Positions 16,371-24,271 of a DNA stretch of 64,000 nucleotides are shown here, piece after piece. Below the pieces are notes generated by a model, which searched no databases, had not been told where the DNA came from, and saw only the letters and a list, made by a program, of their open reading frames with translations. Source of the DNA: Bradyrhizobium sp. CCBAU 53351 (GTDB lineage Bacteria; Pseudomonadota; Alphaproteobacteria; Rhizobiales; Xanthobacteraceae); NCBI RefSeq assembly GCF_015291745.1, contig NZ_CP030059.1:1577501-1641500 (forward strand). The letters run 5' to 3'. The position numbers and the translations under genes were made by a program. The number at the start of each line of letters is the position of its first letter. Positions within the stretch are counted from its first letter, which is position 1.

Positions 16371-17957
16371 TCAGGCGACCAGGACATCGCCGGCCGGCGC
16401 CGCGGACGCGGTATGGCGGCGTGACGCGACGAGCTCGTTGAATTTGGCGAAGGGAAGCGGTGCGGCGACGAGATAGCCTTGTCCTTCTTCGACGCCGGAG
16501 GCGATCAGCGCACGGCGCTGCTCGTCGGTTTCGATGCCTTCGGCGACGACCGTCATCCGGAAGTCCTTGGCGAGCGCGACCAGCATCTCGACGATCGTCG
16601 TGGTCGATGCATCCACGGTGATGGTGTCGACGAAGAACTTGTCGATCTTGATCGTGTTGGCGCCGAGCCCCTTCAGCCGCGACAGTCCGCTATGACCCAC
16701 ACCGACGTCGTCGATGGCGACGCGGAAGCCGTGGTCACGCAGCTCGGCCACGACGGAAGCGGCGCGTGCGAGATCGTCGAGCTCGTCGCGTTCGGTCACT
16801 TCGACCACGATCTGGCGCGTGGAGATTCTCGCCGCCAGGACCGTGCGGCGCAGCGTTTCGATGAAGCCGGCACTCAGCAGGTGCTTGGGCACGACGTTCA
16901 CGGACATCTTGAAGGTCTTGTCCGCCCTCAGCACGGCCTTCAGGTCGGAGAGCGCGGATCCCAGGATCTGCCAGGTCATCACCTGGATGCGCCCGCTGGA
17001 TTCGGCCAGCGGAATGAAATTCATGGACGGCACCACCGAGCCGTCTCGACGAACCCAGCGCGCCAGAATCTCGCAGCCCGTGATCCGGCCCGTCCTGAGA
17101 TCGAAGATGGGCTGGTAATAGGGTCTGAATTCGCCGGCTGCGAGAGCGCGGTCGAGATCGGCGACCGGCCCCTCCATCCGGCGGCTGCGTGCCAGCAGGA
17201 TGCCGAAGAGTGCACCAAGTCCAAGGGCCACCGCGAGTGCCGGCCAGTAAGCCTCGTTGTTCCAGCTCGAGAGCACTGCGTGCTCGAGCCGGATCGTGGC
17301 ATGAAGCGGCAACCGCGTGGAATGCCGCTCGAAGCTGATCGGCCCTGGCAGGGGCCTGTCGGCATCGAGCCGGAATTCACCGAGCTTCTCGCCATTGCTC
17401 AAGGCGAGGATCACCTCGCTGTGCGCGCGCAGCTCGGCGGGCATGAGATCGAACAGATTGGCGTTGATGCCGACGATGGCAACCAGCGCGGAGCTGCGAT
17501 TGACGTCCCTGAGCACGCCCAAGGCGTCGCCGCCGAACTGCTCCACGCGAAACAGGGAAAGCTTCTTGTCCTGCGAGGGCAGCATGTCGCGACGATCCGC
17601 CCATCCCTTGTCGAACTCGAGCGTCTCGGAATAGGCCGAACAGATCACCGATCCGTCCGGATTGACGAGACGGACGTCCTTGATCGCCGAGCGCTGGTAG
17701 ACGTGGAGCCGGATGGCTTGCAGCGCTGCCGGTGCGCAGCTGGCAAGATCGCGCTTGGCGAGTTCGTCGAGGCTCGCCGCTGCAAAATCGACAGCGAGTT
17801 CGGAGCGGCGCAGAACCACCTCGGTCAGCTCGTTCAGCTGGTGCGCCTGCTGGTGGCGAATGACTGCCTCTGCCGCAAAATGGCCCGCCAGCCCAAACGC
17901 CATCATGCTCGCAAGCACGAGCGCTACAAACGGAAGGTTCGGTCGCTGGTGTCTCAT
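16371..17957 (-). CDS. CSS-motif sensor / EAL-domain c-di-GMP phosphodiesterase
   Basis: 528 residues. TM1 is at about 10-32, a periplasmic sensor carries paired cysteines (SCAP and the CSS-like VICSAYS), TM2 lies at about 237-257, and the EAL domain at about 275-515. The EAL signature reads CEILARW. The other catalytic and metal residues are present: Asn in MSVNV, Glu in VEVTERDEL, the Asp pair in AIDDVGVGHSG, Lys in IKIDK and Glu in VVAEGIETDEQ. So an active phosphodiesterase that hydrolyses c-di-GMP is likely. The CSS sensor type is thought to respond to periplasmic disulfide state. Direct repeats lie just upstream of the start. Confidence 0.9.
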   Translation of the reverse strand: MRHQRPNLPFVALVLASMMAFGLAGHFAAEAVIRHQQAHQLNELTEVVLRRSELAVDFAAASLDELAKRDLASCAPAALQAIRLHVYQRSAIKDVRLVNPDGSVICSAYSETLEFDKGWADRRDMLPSQDKKLSLFRVEQFGGDALGVLRDVNRSSALVAIVGINANLFDLMPAELRAHSEVILALSNGEKLGEFRLDADRPLPGPISFERHSTRLPLHATIRLEHAVLSSWNNEAYWPALAVALGLGALFGILLARSRRMEGPVADLDRALAAGEFRPYYQPIFDLRTGRITGCEILARWVRRDGSVVPSMNFIPLAESSGRIQVMTWQILGSALSDLKAVLRADKTFKMSVNVVPKHLLSAGFIETLRRTVLAARISTRQIVVEVTERDELDDLARAASVVAELRDHGFRVAIDDVGVGHSGLSRLKGLGANTIKIDKFFVDTITVDASTTTIVEMLVALAKDFRMTVVAEGIETDEQRRALIASGVEEGQGYLVAAPLPFAKFNELVASRRHTASAAPAGDVLVA

Positions 17958-18004
17958 CCGGTCCGGGCGGAATTCAGGAGAGGCAGGGGACTAGGCTAGC
18001 GAAT

Positions 18005-18037
18005 TATCTTGAGAACTATCTTGAGCGCTATCTTGGG
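18005..18037. repeat. Three direct repeats of TATCTTGRG at 12-bp spacing
   Basis: The 9-mer tATCTTGrG occurs at 18005-18013, 18017-18025 and 18029-18037, exactly 12 bases apart, in the 197-bp gap between the EAL gene and a small exported-protein gene. An inverted copy (aagata) follows near 18061. The regular spacing suggests a repeated protein-binding site, possibly controlling the EAL gene whose start is 48 bases away. Confidence 0.6.
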
Positions 18038-18154
18038 AATTGATCCTAGCCAGCGGGGGCTAAGATAGGGTTTAACGGGCCGACCGGCGCGGATGGGCGA
18101 CCGAGTGGTTGCCTGACCAATGGTCACGCGGCCCGAGCATGAAAGTTGAGCAGT

Positions 18155-18379
18155 ATGATCAGGACGTTAAGCCTCCTCCTCCTGTCGTTGGTCGTCGGAA
18201 GCTCCGTGGCCTTGGCGCAGGGGACCAAAGACCAGCCCGCGGGCAATCAGCCCACCACACGCAGCGGCACGGCGACGAATTCCGGTTCGGACAGCATGGG
18301 TGGTGCTTTCAAGGGGACAGGGACCCCCAACTATGGAACCAGCCCCGGGATGGGGTCCCAGAAGAAGACGCGCAACTAG
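18155..18379 (+). CDS. Small exported protein, AQG type
   Basis: 74 residues. The signal peptide runs from MIRTLSLLLLSLV to a cleavage site at about VALA/QGTKDQ. The mature part is about 50 residues, rich in Gly, Ser, Thr and Asn, with no cysteine and probably unstructured. The ATG at 18155 is favoured over the TTG three codons upstream. Two other genes in the window (25668 and 25980) encode proteins of the same layout with AQG-x-x-D after the signal peptide. Function unknown; probably periplasmic. Confidence 0.7.
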   Translation: MIRTLSLLLLSLVVGSSVALAQGTKDQPAGNQPTTRSGTATNSGSDSMGGAFKGTGTPNYGTSPGMGSQKKTRN

Positions 18380-18394
18380 CCTGAGGCGCCGGCT

Positions 18395-18417
18395 GATCGG
18401 CTGCAAAGCGGCCGATC
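18395..18417. terminator. Hairpin after the small exported-protein gene
   Basis: Inverted repeat gatcggctgc / gcggccgatc (arms 18395-18404 and 18408-18417, one mismatch, AAA loop), 15 bases after the stop codon at 18379 and just before the end of a possible leftward small gene. No T run, so a weak or bidirectional terminator at best. Confidence 0.4.
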
Positions 18418-18422
18418 GAGTC

Positions 18423-18614
18423 TCACCGTCCGGGCCGGTGGCTCAGGGGGATCGCCTCCGGATAGGTGGCGCTGGAATTGTGGATGTAGGGGCCGGGGCG
18501 GTGGGTGGCCCGCAACCGGAGCACCACGAAGGCGATGTTGATCGCCAGCCAGACCAGGACCGCGGAAATGGCAAAGTGGAGCACTGCCAGACCTCGCTGT
18601 GGGACCGGAATCAA
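18423..18614 (-). CDS. Possible small single-span membrane protein
   Basis: An open frame on the minus strand encodes one hydrophobic helix (GLAVLHFAISAVLVWLAINI) followed by a basic segment and a proline/histidine-rich tail. The frame is open upstream to 18767, but that part looks non-coding. No good start is visible: the TTG at 18614 has ggagg directly against it with no spacing. The hydrophobic helix and positively charged flank favour a real protein of about 60 residues, but the call is weak. Confidence 0.35.
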   Translation of the reverse strand: MIPVPQRGLAVLHFAISAVLVWLAINIAFVVLRLRATHRPGPYIHNSSATYPEAIPLSHRPGR

Positions 18615-18800
18615 CCTCCAAGCGTGGGTTTGGTTCCGTCCCGCCGAGGTAACGGCGCCGGAAAGTATTGTTGCATCTGCGAGGTGACCGTAGGCCTCCG
18701 GGGTGACCTGCCGGTCTTGTCGTTGAGGTCGTTCGTCATCACCGCCACGCGGGAAATCGTTCTGCAAGGCTCACGGCGAGCGTGGCCGCATTGCCGAGGC

Positions 18801-18986
18801 CTACGTCTTCTTTCCCGTCTTCGACTTTAACGAAAGACCAAGCCGCAAGGCCATGCGCTTAATCGCATCCGGCGAACGGCCGAGAAGTTTCGCCGCCTCC
18901 TCCAGCGAGGCTGAAGACTTGGCCAGCTCCATGAGCCGGCGGTCTTCCTTGAACGACCAGGGCTTGCGCGCCATAACCGAAACCAT
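18801..18986 (-). CDS. Small HTH/SANT-like protein
   Basis: 61 residues if started at the ATG at 18986 (MVSVMARKPW), or 57 from the ATG at 18974. The body, WSFKEDRRLMELAKSSASLE then EAAKLLGRSPDAIKRMALRL, forms three helices like a SANT/Myb or homeodomain-like unit: an opening tryptophan, an acidic first helix, and a R-S-P-D-A-I-K-R recognition helix. Very short proteins of this type recur in Bradyrhizobium-like genomes. A DNA-binding role is inference. The longer frame to 19112 is not supported by its composition. Confidence 0.65.
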   Translation of the reverse strand: MVSVMARKPWSFKEDRRLMELAKSSASLEEAAKLLGRSPDAIKRMALRLGLSLKSKTGKKT

Positions 18987-19552
18987 CCTCTTCGACACAA
19001 TGACAAAGCCGCCAAGCGACCCATGTTCGCTCGACGGCTTTGCTTGGGTGGGGCCAGGCTTGGGGGAGCCTGGTGCGAAGATGGATATGCGATCGGCGAG
19101 ACTTCGCAACAAGCAACGCGGATTAAGCTAACTGCTCAACCTTACTGCGATGAAGTCGGCACGGGACGCCCCGTATAACCACGGTATTTCGTGGCGAATC
19201 CGATGCACTGCGCTGCCGGTGGCGATGGTTGGAGCCGACGAAGTCGCACCGACGACGGAGGCTTTCCGTCAGTCGCCGCGGGCTGTCTGGAGCCCGCTGA
19301 AGACGGTCGTCATCATGTGCGTCATGAACGAGGGTTCATGGCGTCGCCGCGTCGAGTTCTGGTAAAAAGAAGAAAGAGAGCCTCTTCTCCGCGCTTGGTG
19401 CCCTCGCGTGCCGACCAATCTTCAAGCACCACGTTGCACAAACTTCATGTTCGTCTGACAAAAGTTTCAGCGGTGCTGAGCTTGAAGTCGACACACCGAA
19501 AAGATGAAATGAGCGCGGGAGGAGCGTTCCGGCAAACGTGGGAACATTCCAG
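18987..19552. other. 566-base stretch with no convincing gene
   Basis: Open frames here (for example a plus-strand one at 19150-19365) have no clear ribosome site and no recognisable protein features. One perfect inverted repeat, catgaac-gagg-gttcatg, lies at 19323-19340. I see no RNA gene. Confidence 0.5.
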
Positions 19553-19714
19553 ATGTTGGCTGTCTTGGTTTTGATTTCGATTTTCGCAGCGGGCTTTTGC
19601 TGCGGCTATGGTGTGCGGGCGTGGCGCTCGTGGAGGCGATCGGCACGATATCGTCTTTACGCACCCTATACTCCGGCCTCGATGGAGGCCGGTCGAGCTC
19701 AGAGGCCATCGTAA
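19553..19714 (+). CDS. Tiny membrane protein A
   Basis: 53 codons starting MLAVLVLISIFAAGFCCGYG, one transmembrane helix, then a strongly basic cytoplasmic tail rich in Arg and Tyr. It resembles the tiny protein encoded at 19886: both carry LISI, then a cysteine and YG-x-R at the end of the helix. This suggests two diverged copies. The ribosome site is poor, so expression is uncertain. Below normal gene-finder size. Confidence 0.45.
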   Translation: MLAVLVLISIFAAGFCCGYGVRAWRSWRRSARYRLYAPYTPASMEAGRAQRPS

Positions 19715-19885
19715 TCAGGGCATGCCACCCCGATGAATGGACGTCGGGACGACGCCGAAATAACCATGGGCGGTTAGGTTAATCCGTCGCCGTCCTTGAG
19801 CGCTTTGGAAAGGCAGCCTAAGACGGAACAATTGATAGCGAAAGTTTGGCCGCTCCATTTTTCCGGGGCGCGCAGGTGGGCATAG

Positions 19886-20020
19886 ATGACGTATCTCATT
19901 GCGTTGCTGGGCGCGACGATCTGCGTCCTCATTTCGATTGCGTTTGTTTGCAGCTATGGCCGGCGTCTGAAAGATCTTCCGGGTCCGTGGATCATGAACG
20001 AGGGTCATTCAAATGATTGA
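19886..20020 (+). CDS. Tiny membrane protein B
   Basis: 44 residues: MTYLIALLGATICVLISIAF forms one membrane helix, ending VCSYGRR, then a short hydrophilic tail. A purine-rich caggtggg stretch precedes the ATG at a suitable distance. Its last eight bases overlap the start of the next gene (20013), which uses gaggg inside this gene as its ribosome site. The two are therefore probably co-translated. It is related to tiny protein A at 19553. Function unknown. Confidence 0.5.
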   Translation: MTYLIALLGATICVLISIAFVCSYGRRLKDLPGPWIMNEGHSND

Positions 20021-20300
20021 TCAACGGCACAACGCCCCCCGCAGGTATTTCGTCGACGCGCAAGGGCATCGTGTTCTGATCGGCCTGTCGCTGCAGGAGA
20101 CGGCGGAATTCGAAGCGCTGGATGTCGCAGCAGAGAGGCCGCAAATCGTGACCGAGACCGGCATGGGCAAGGCTGCCGCCGCGGTTGACGACGTTCGATG
20201 GCTTGAGCTCTACTCCAAGCACGAAGGCGCCTGGCGGGTGTGGATCGCACGGAGCCAGGCGGAGCGGACGCCTGATTTAGGCTTTGTTAACTATGTCTGA
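20013..20300 (+). CDS. Hypothetical protein
   Basis: 95 residues, soluble, no signal peptide. It opens MIDQRHNAPRRYFVDAQGHR and continues VLIGLSLQETAEFEALD. A plausible ribosome site (gaggg) lies nine bases upstream, inside the overlapping tiny membrane-protein gene. The sequence is balanced in charge with a central acidic helix. I do not recognise a family; similar short proteins occur as hypotheticals in Bradyrhizobium. The gene is coupled to the tiny membrane gene and is followed by another small gene in the same direction. Confidence 0.65.
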   Translation: MIDQRHNAPRRYFVDAQGHRVLIGLSLQETAEFEALDVAAERPQIVTETGMGKAAAAVDDVRWLELYSKHEGAWRVWIARSQAERTPDLGFVNYV

Positions 20301-20342
20301 CCGATGGTAGCCGCCTAAATCTCGAATGTGGGGATGGCCCAA

Positions 20343-20759
20343 ATGTTTCAGCTGTTCCTGAGAGCGCGCGCACACAATCTTCTCGGCTCCCGCCGCGAGG
20401 ACAAGGGTTTCAAGGCCCGCTCCGCGGAGCGTGACGCGGAGACCGACCGCACGCGGATCGGTGCGGTCATGGCGGCGATCGAAACGGCGTTGCAGGAAGC
20501 GGAGAGAGAGCAGGCCGGCCTCAACCGGCGTGTCGACGACGCACTTGCGCGTGCATCCGTCACCTTCGGAAACGGCACCGACGAGTATCTCGAGCGCGAG
20601 GCGCTCGACAATCACCACCAGGACCTTTTTGCGGCCGACATCTCGAACGGCCAGCGCCGGCTCAAGGAATTGGCGACCAGCATTGCGCACCTGAAGTTCG
20701 TCAAGACCGCAATGCTGACGCGCTTCCCGGACTTCAAGCCGCCGCAGCTCAATAGCTAG
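20343..20759 (+). CDS. Hypothetical helical protein
   Basis: 138 residues from the ATG at 20343 (MFQLFLRARAHNLLG); an ATG at 20334 adds three. It is a soluble, mostly helical and highly charged protein. The middle part, DRTRIGAVMAAIETALQEAE followed by EREQAGLNRRVDDALARA, looks like coiled coil. No signal peptide and no catalytic motif. It ends just before an IS remnant. Function unknown. Confidence 0.65.
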   Translation: MFQLFLRARAHNLLGSRREDKGFKARSAERDAETDRTRIGAVMAAIETALQEAEREQAGLNRRVDDALARASVTFGNGTDEYLEREALDNHHQDLFAADISNGQRRLKELATSIAHLKFVKTAMLTRFPDFKPPQLNS

Positions 20760-20806
20760 AGCGGATTGGCTTTTGGAGTCGATCGGTCAAAGTCGAGAGG
20801 CCTGAA

Positions 20807-20922
20807 CCACTCGACCTTCTTGGCCCAGTCACGCAGCGTCTGCGGCGCGCAGCGGATCTTGGCCGCGAGGTCGCCGCCGCCCACCGCGACGGGAGCTTGT
20901 TGGCGCGATCCAGAATTATCCG
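20807..20922 (-). pseudogene. Remnant of IS3-family transposase OrfA with frameshift
   Basis: Reading leftward, one frame gives GRIILDRANKLPSRWAAATS and the overlapping next frame continues LAAKIRCAPQTLRDWAKKVEW. Together they match the central part of IS3-family OrfA proteins, where a PSRWAA-x-x-SIAAKIGCT-x-x-TLR-W pattern is typical. The change of frame near 20867 breaks the gene. No OrfB, terminal repeats or target duplication are visible, so this is an old fragment. Confidence 0.7.
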
Positions 20923-20959
20923 GCCCAGACCTTCAGACAAAATTGTTCGTCGTCTTGCT

Positions 20960-21328
20960 TATCATGGCTCCATCCGCCCAAGAGTTGGAGCCTCGGCAAA
21001 CCCGCGGCAGTTCATAACGAGGCTATTCCGAGCCCGTCCCAGGTTTTTCGGAGACAGTCCTAGCAGTTGGCGCAACCGCCTCGGCCTATCAGTCCTCACG
21101 AAACTAGCGGATCCAGCCCTGGATTTTTCAGGTGGGCGTTTCACTCGACGTTTTCATCGGACGAAATAATGCGCCGCACAAATGACCGAGGGTGCAGGCG
21201 CCTTACCCTGACCACTTGGTGCGGTCGCCCGACATTGGTGGTGGTGTTTATCTCACAGCACAATCTGATTGATTGTCAGAAATTTGCGTGATCAACTCGA
21301 TTCAGGAGCTGGATGGGGAGAGGGGCCG
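20960..21328. other. 369-base gap before the four-gene unit
   Basis: No gene is supported. It must contain the promoter of the unit beginning at 21329. GC falls here compared with upstream DNA, which together with the adjacent IS3 remnant suggests the boundary of an acquired segment. Confidence 0.45.
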
Positions 21329-22210
21329 ATGCGTTCCGTGCGTTGCGCGGTAGCCGTTGTTTGCACGCTGTGGCTCGGAGCTTGCACCACAGAGCCTTAC
21401 AAAGAATCGATCAGTACTTTCGCGAAGGGGGTCGTCGCGAGCCAGTCGGCACTCGCTAAGCTTGATGAACGCAACAATGAGATAAAGCGCAGAATCCAGA
21501 TCCGAGCGCAGCTCAAGAATCTTAGAATTGGGACTTGCGAAATAGGAAGAGGCTGCACGTTCGAAGGGCTTCCGCCACCGAAGTCGACCATACCAAATGC
21601 TCTTCTCTACATGGCGCAAGTAACTGCTTACAGCAACGGGCTTGCAGAGCTGGCCGCTGCCAAAGATACCGAAGCGATCCAGAAAGCCGTCGGAAAAATC
21701 GACTCCGCGGCGCGCGCGGGCGTCAAATCATTCGGATCGCAAGTCCGGCAGTCCGCTACAGTGCTTGCGGCGCTAGATCTTGTAGGATTTGTAGCAAGCG
21801 AGGTTATTGAGGCGCAGCGTGTCGAGGCTCTAAGAGCGGCGATCATCAGAAACCGATATCGTATCGAGAATGCGATAACGTCCTTGGGGGCTACGTCCTA
21901 TCAGCTTCAAGGCATCGTTATCGGTGTTGAGAGGGGATATCTTCAAGAGCAGGCTGAAGCCCTTAGGAGGTCCACGGATCCTGCCGAGCAGGCGCGATTG
22001 ACCAACGAGCTAAGCCTTCAAGAGAAAAGCCTGAACGAACTGGCAACGGCGGATTCGCGCGTCCCGTTCAGAGCCCTTCTTTTGGCTCACAGAGCCGTCG
22101 TCCGCGCGGCTAAGGATCCGACCTATTCGTTTACCGATGCTGCCGGTCTGCTGCTCGACTTCCTTGAGAAGGCACAGGCGCTGGATGCGGCCGTGAAGAA
22201 GGGCGCTTGA
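21329..22210 (+). CDS. Lipoprotein of unknown function, first gene of a four-gene unit
   Basis: 293 residues. The signal peptide MRSVRCAVAVVCTLWLGAC ends in a lipobox (LGAC) with lipidated Cys19. The rest is almost wholly helical, with paired long helices (residues 30-60 and 130-260) and no cysteine cluster or catalytic motif. The ATG at 21329 is supported by ggagagggg just upstream and by the signal sequence; the open frame begins at 21269. The next gene overlaps its stop (TGATG). Residue 20 is Thr, so outer-membrane sorting is expected. Function unknown. Confidence 0.8.
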   Translation: MRSVRCAVAVVCTLWLGACTTEPYKESISTFAKGVVASQSALAKLDERNNEIKRRIQIRAQLKNLRIGTCEIGRGCTFEGLPPPKSTIPNALLYMAQVTAYSNGLAELAAAKDTEAIQKAVGKIDSAARAGVKSFGSQVRQSATVLAALDLVGFVASEVIEAQRVEALRAAIIRNRYRIENAITSLGATSYQLQGIVIGVERGYLQEQAEALRRSTDPAEQARLTNELSLQEKSLNELATADSRVPFRALLLAHRAVVRAAKDPTYSFTDAAGLLLDFLEKAQALDAAVKKGA

Positions 22211-22569
22211 TGATGGCAAACAGCCAGCAATTCGCTCAAGCCGGAACTCTAATCATTCCGAGCCTCCAAAACTACATCAATCTGCTCGAGGCGGACTACC
22301 AAAACCAAAACGTGGCGCCGCCCGAGACAAGGGCGGCAATGGCAACCGCCATAAGGCGGCTCCGCGAATATTTGTTCGGACTGCAGAACGCCCAACTTCA
22401 GGCCGCTGATGAATCGGAAGAACTCAAACGGGCAATTGCCGACCTCAAATCAGCAAATGCGGATATCCAAAGCGAGATCAATTCCGCGAAAGAGTTCCAG
22501 GAGAACGTCGAGGCGGCAGCAGCGATTGCCGACATCATTCAACGAGCCATTGGTCTGGCGCTCGCGTAG
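22210..22569 (+). CDS. Small helical cytoplasmic protein of the four-gene unit
   Basis: 119 residues, no signal peptide or membrane segment. The central part, residues about 70-100, is a strong heptad-type coiled coil: ESEELKRAIADLKSANADIQ, then SEINSAKEF. The C terminus is an Ala/Ile-rich amphipathic helix. Starts at 22210 or 22213 (two adjacent ATG codons). It overlaps the lipoprotein stop by one base and lies nine bases before the membrane-protein gene. Probably a partner of the neighbouring proteins; family not recognised. Confidence 0.75.
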   Translation: MMANSQQFAQAGTLIIPSLQNYINLLEADYQNQNVAPPETRAAMATAIRRLREYLFGLQNAQLQAADESEELKRAIADLKSANADIQSEINSAKEFQENVEAAAAIADIIQRAIGLALA

Positions 22570-22578
22570 GAGATATTG

Positions 22579-23031
22579 ATGCCGGCCCCAATTCAGTCGT
22601 CCGATACCGGGTTAGATCGATTTAGCAAAATGTTGCCTGCCGACGTGACAGCGGCATTCATCAGCACCAAGGCTAGTTTGGGGAGTGCCTTCCAGGCTCC
22701 TGAGCAGCAGAATTACCCGGTCGTCATTAGCTTCCTCGTCATTCTTTGCCTCAGCCCCCTCTATTTTCGGCACGTGACCAAGATAGCAAATCGCTGGCAT
22801 CGCTATTTTTTAGTGGGCACCTCCGCCGTGTTCGCGATTTCGCTTGCCAATGCCCAGCTGGCATCAGTCTTGATCGACGCGATTGGCGCCCTCCACATTC
22901 CTACCGAAAACGTGAATCCGATCGTGTCGGCGATGTCGGCCGTTCTTCCCATTCTTTGGACCCTCATCATCTCGCAAATTGCGCTGAGCGCCTTGAGCGA
23001 CAAGGCTGTGGACCCGGGAGCGTCAGCATGA
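22579..23031 (+). CDS. Membrane protein of the four-gene unit
   Basis: 150 residues. A 45-residue soluble N terminus is followed by three hydrophobic helices at about 50-65, 75-95 and 110-140 (VVISFLVILCLSPLYF; YFLVGTSAVFAISLANAQLA; VSAMSAVLPILWTLIISQIA). It starts at the ATG at 22579, preceded by aggagat. The stop overlaps the ATG of the next gene. The mixture of a helical bundle and short loops gives no family match by eye. It may anchor the coiled-coil protein or form an oligomeric channel; that is speculation. Confidence 0.75.
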   Translation: MPAPIQSSDTGLDRFSKMLPADVTAAFISTKASLGSAFQAPEQQNYPVVISFLVILCLSPLYFRHVTKIANRWHRYFLVGTSAVFAISLANAQLASVLIDAIGALHIPTENVNPIVSAMSAVLPILWTLIISQIALSALSDKAVDPGASA

Positions 23032-23756
23032 AGAAGTACGTGATTCTTGCGTCGCTCCTCTTCGCTTTGTGTTCTGAAGCGTGGGGCGAATGTTTTTCGT
23101 CGCCCAAGCCGATCGAGGATGCGAGAACGGTAAACCTGGGGACGTTGTTACTGAGTGCCTCTGGACGCTATTACGTCCTTGATCCCTGTGTGAGGATTAG
23201 CCGACGTCAGTTCGGCTCGAGGCTCAAGCTTGGCTTCATGAACAATTTCCGGAATGCTGACACGGCCGCAGCTTTCTACTCGGTAAAATCGAAGCGTACG
23301 CTTTCTCTGGATCAAACCACTCATGTCTCGCTGGTGCGAACGCCGGGATGGTTTGGCTATCCGACAACTTCAGACACAGAGGTCCAGCCGGTCCCCGAGA
23401 CAAGGGGAGATCCCTTCCGGGGGACCATTGAACAGTGGAATAGCGCGCATGCAAACGGTTCTGGTCCGAAAGAGCTTCGAAATATCCCGGGCCTCATTCG
23501 ACCATGGCACGCGTTTGTTGACCGGGAACAGTCGCTGGCATCAAGCTTCGATCCGCAGTTCTGGCAGATCAACCCGGCAGACATGACGTCGAAGACGATC
23601 GTCACAAACTATATTGTTCGATTCGCGCCCGCGCCCACCAACACATTTCTGGATTTCGACGTCTACATCCAGGACGGGGTGAAAAGTGTTGATTTGACCA
23701 TTGCTTCTCAGATCGAGGCATTTTCCGGCAGTCGCACTTTCATCGTAGTCCCCTAG
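23028..23756 (+). CDS. Secreted protein of the four-gene unit
   Basis: 242 residues. A clear signal peptide (MKKYVILASLLFALCSEAWG/E) leads a mature protein of about 220 residues. That part contains two cysteines near its N terminus (ECFSSP and LDPCVRI), many aromatic residues and mixed strand character, ending in hydrophobic VDLTIASQIEAF...FIVVP. It starts at 23028 in an ATGA overlap with the membrane-protein gene. No enzyme motif recognised. The frame is open far upstream, but only this start gives a signal peptide. Presumably acts in the periplasm with the lipoprotein. Confidence 0.8.
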   Translation: MKKYVILASLLFALCSEAWGECFSSPKPIEDARTVNLGTLLLSASGRYYVLDPCVRISRRQFGSRLKLGFMNNFRNADTAAAFYSVKSKRTLSLDQTTHVSLVRTPGWFGYPTTSDTEVQPVPETRGDPFRGTIEQWNSAHANGSGPKELRNIPGLIRPWHAFVDREQSLASSFDPQFWQINPADMTSKTIVTNYIVRFAPAPTNTFLDFDVYIQDGVKSVDLTIASQIEAFSGSRTFIVVP

Positions 23757-23977
23757 CTGCAATAGTTCGTCATCGGACCAAACCCTCTGCGGTGTCGAAC
23801 CAGCGCACCCATGTTGGGGTGTCTCAAGTATCTCGACGCTGTCCGCGGTGCTGCTGTATGCGATGTCTCCGCAAGCAAAGTTGACCGCGTGACAATTCGG
23901 CGCCGCTTTGCCGCTTGGCGCCTCGATCCTTTTTGCTATGGTTCCGGCAAACGTTCACGGTTCATGGGAGCAACAAG

Positions 23978-24256
23978 GTGCCGGTCAGAAATATACAGAG
24001 GTTGGTTGGATTGGCGTGCGTGTTGACCCTGGCTGCGCCGGCAACGGCATCGGCCATCACCGCGGAAGTGGCGCGCGCATGCGATGCGGCGGTGGCCAAG
24101 GCCTTTCCGCCCAAGCAAATTGGCAACCCGGCGGCCGGCAGCACCAAGGGTACCTCCAAGGACCGGCGCCAATATTTTGAGAAATGCGTCGCGAACAACG
24201 GCAAGGTCGATGACGCTCCGGCGGACGCGCCCAAGGACAGCAAGCCGTCAAAGTGA
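23978..24256 (+). CDS. Small secreted protein
   Basis: 92 residues from the GTG at 23978, preceded by gggag. The signal peptide ends near ATASA/ITAEVA. The mature part is about 65 residues, basic, with two cysteines (VARACDAAVAK and FEKCVANNGK), possibly a disulfide pair, and a lysine/aspartate-rich tail. The frame is open to 23915, but the signal sequence fits the GTG. It converges on the gene ending at 24272 with only 15 bases between the stops. Function unknown. Confidence 0.65.
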   Translation: MPVRNIQRLVGLACVLTLAAPATASAITAEVARACDAAVAKAFPPKQIGNPAAGSTKGTSKDRRQYFEKCVANNGKVDDAPADAPKDSKPSK

Positions 24257-24271
24257 GAAATCAGGGTTCGG

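Noticed and set aside
16479..17999. Plus-strand frame of 506 codons opposite the EAL gene
   Set aside because: The minus strand carries every EAL catalytic residue; the plus-strand translation has no known feature.
18001..18040. Possible CRISPR array at the 12-bp repeats
   Set aside because: Repeat unit and spacing are far too short (12 bp) and there are only three copies; no cas genes lie nearby.
19323..19340. Perfect inverted repeat catgaac-gagg-gttcatg as an operator or terminator
   Set aside because: It is short, has no T run, and lies in a stretch where no gene start or end can be assigned.
19191..19574. Plus-strand frame of 127 codons
   Set aside because: No ribosome site and a composition unlike neighbouring proteins; it overlaps the more likely tiny membrane gene at 19553.
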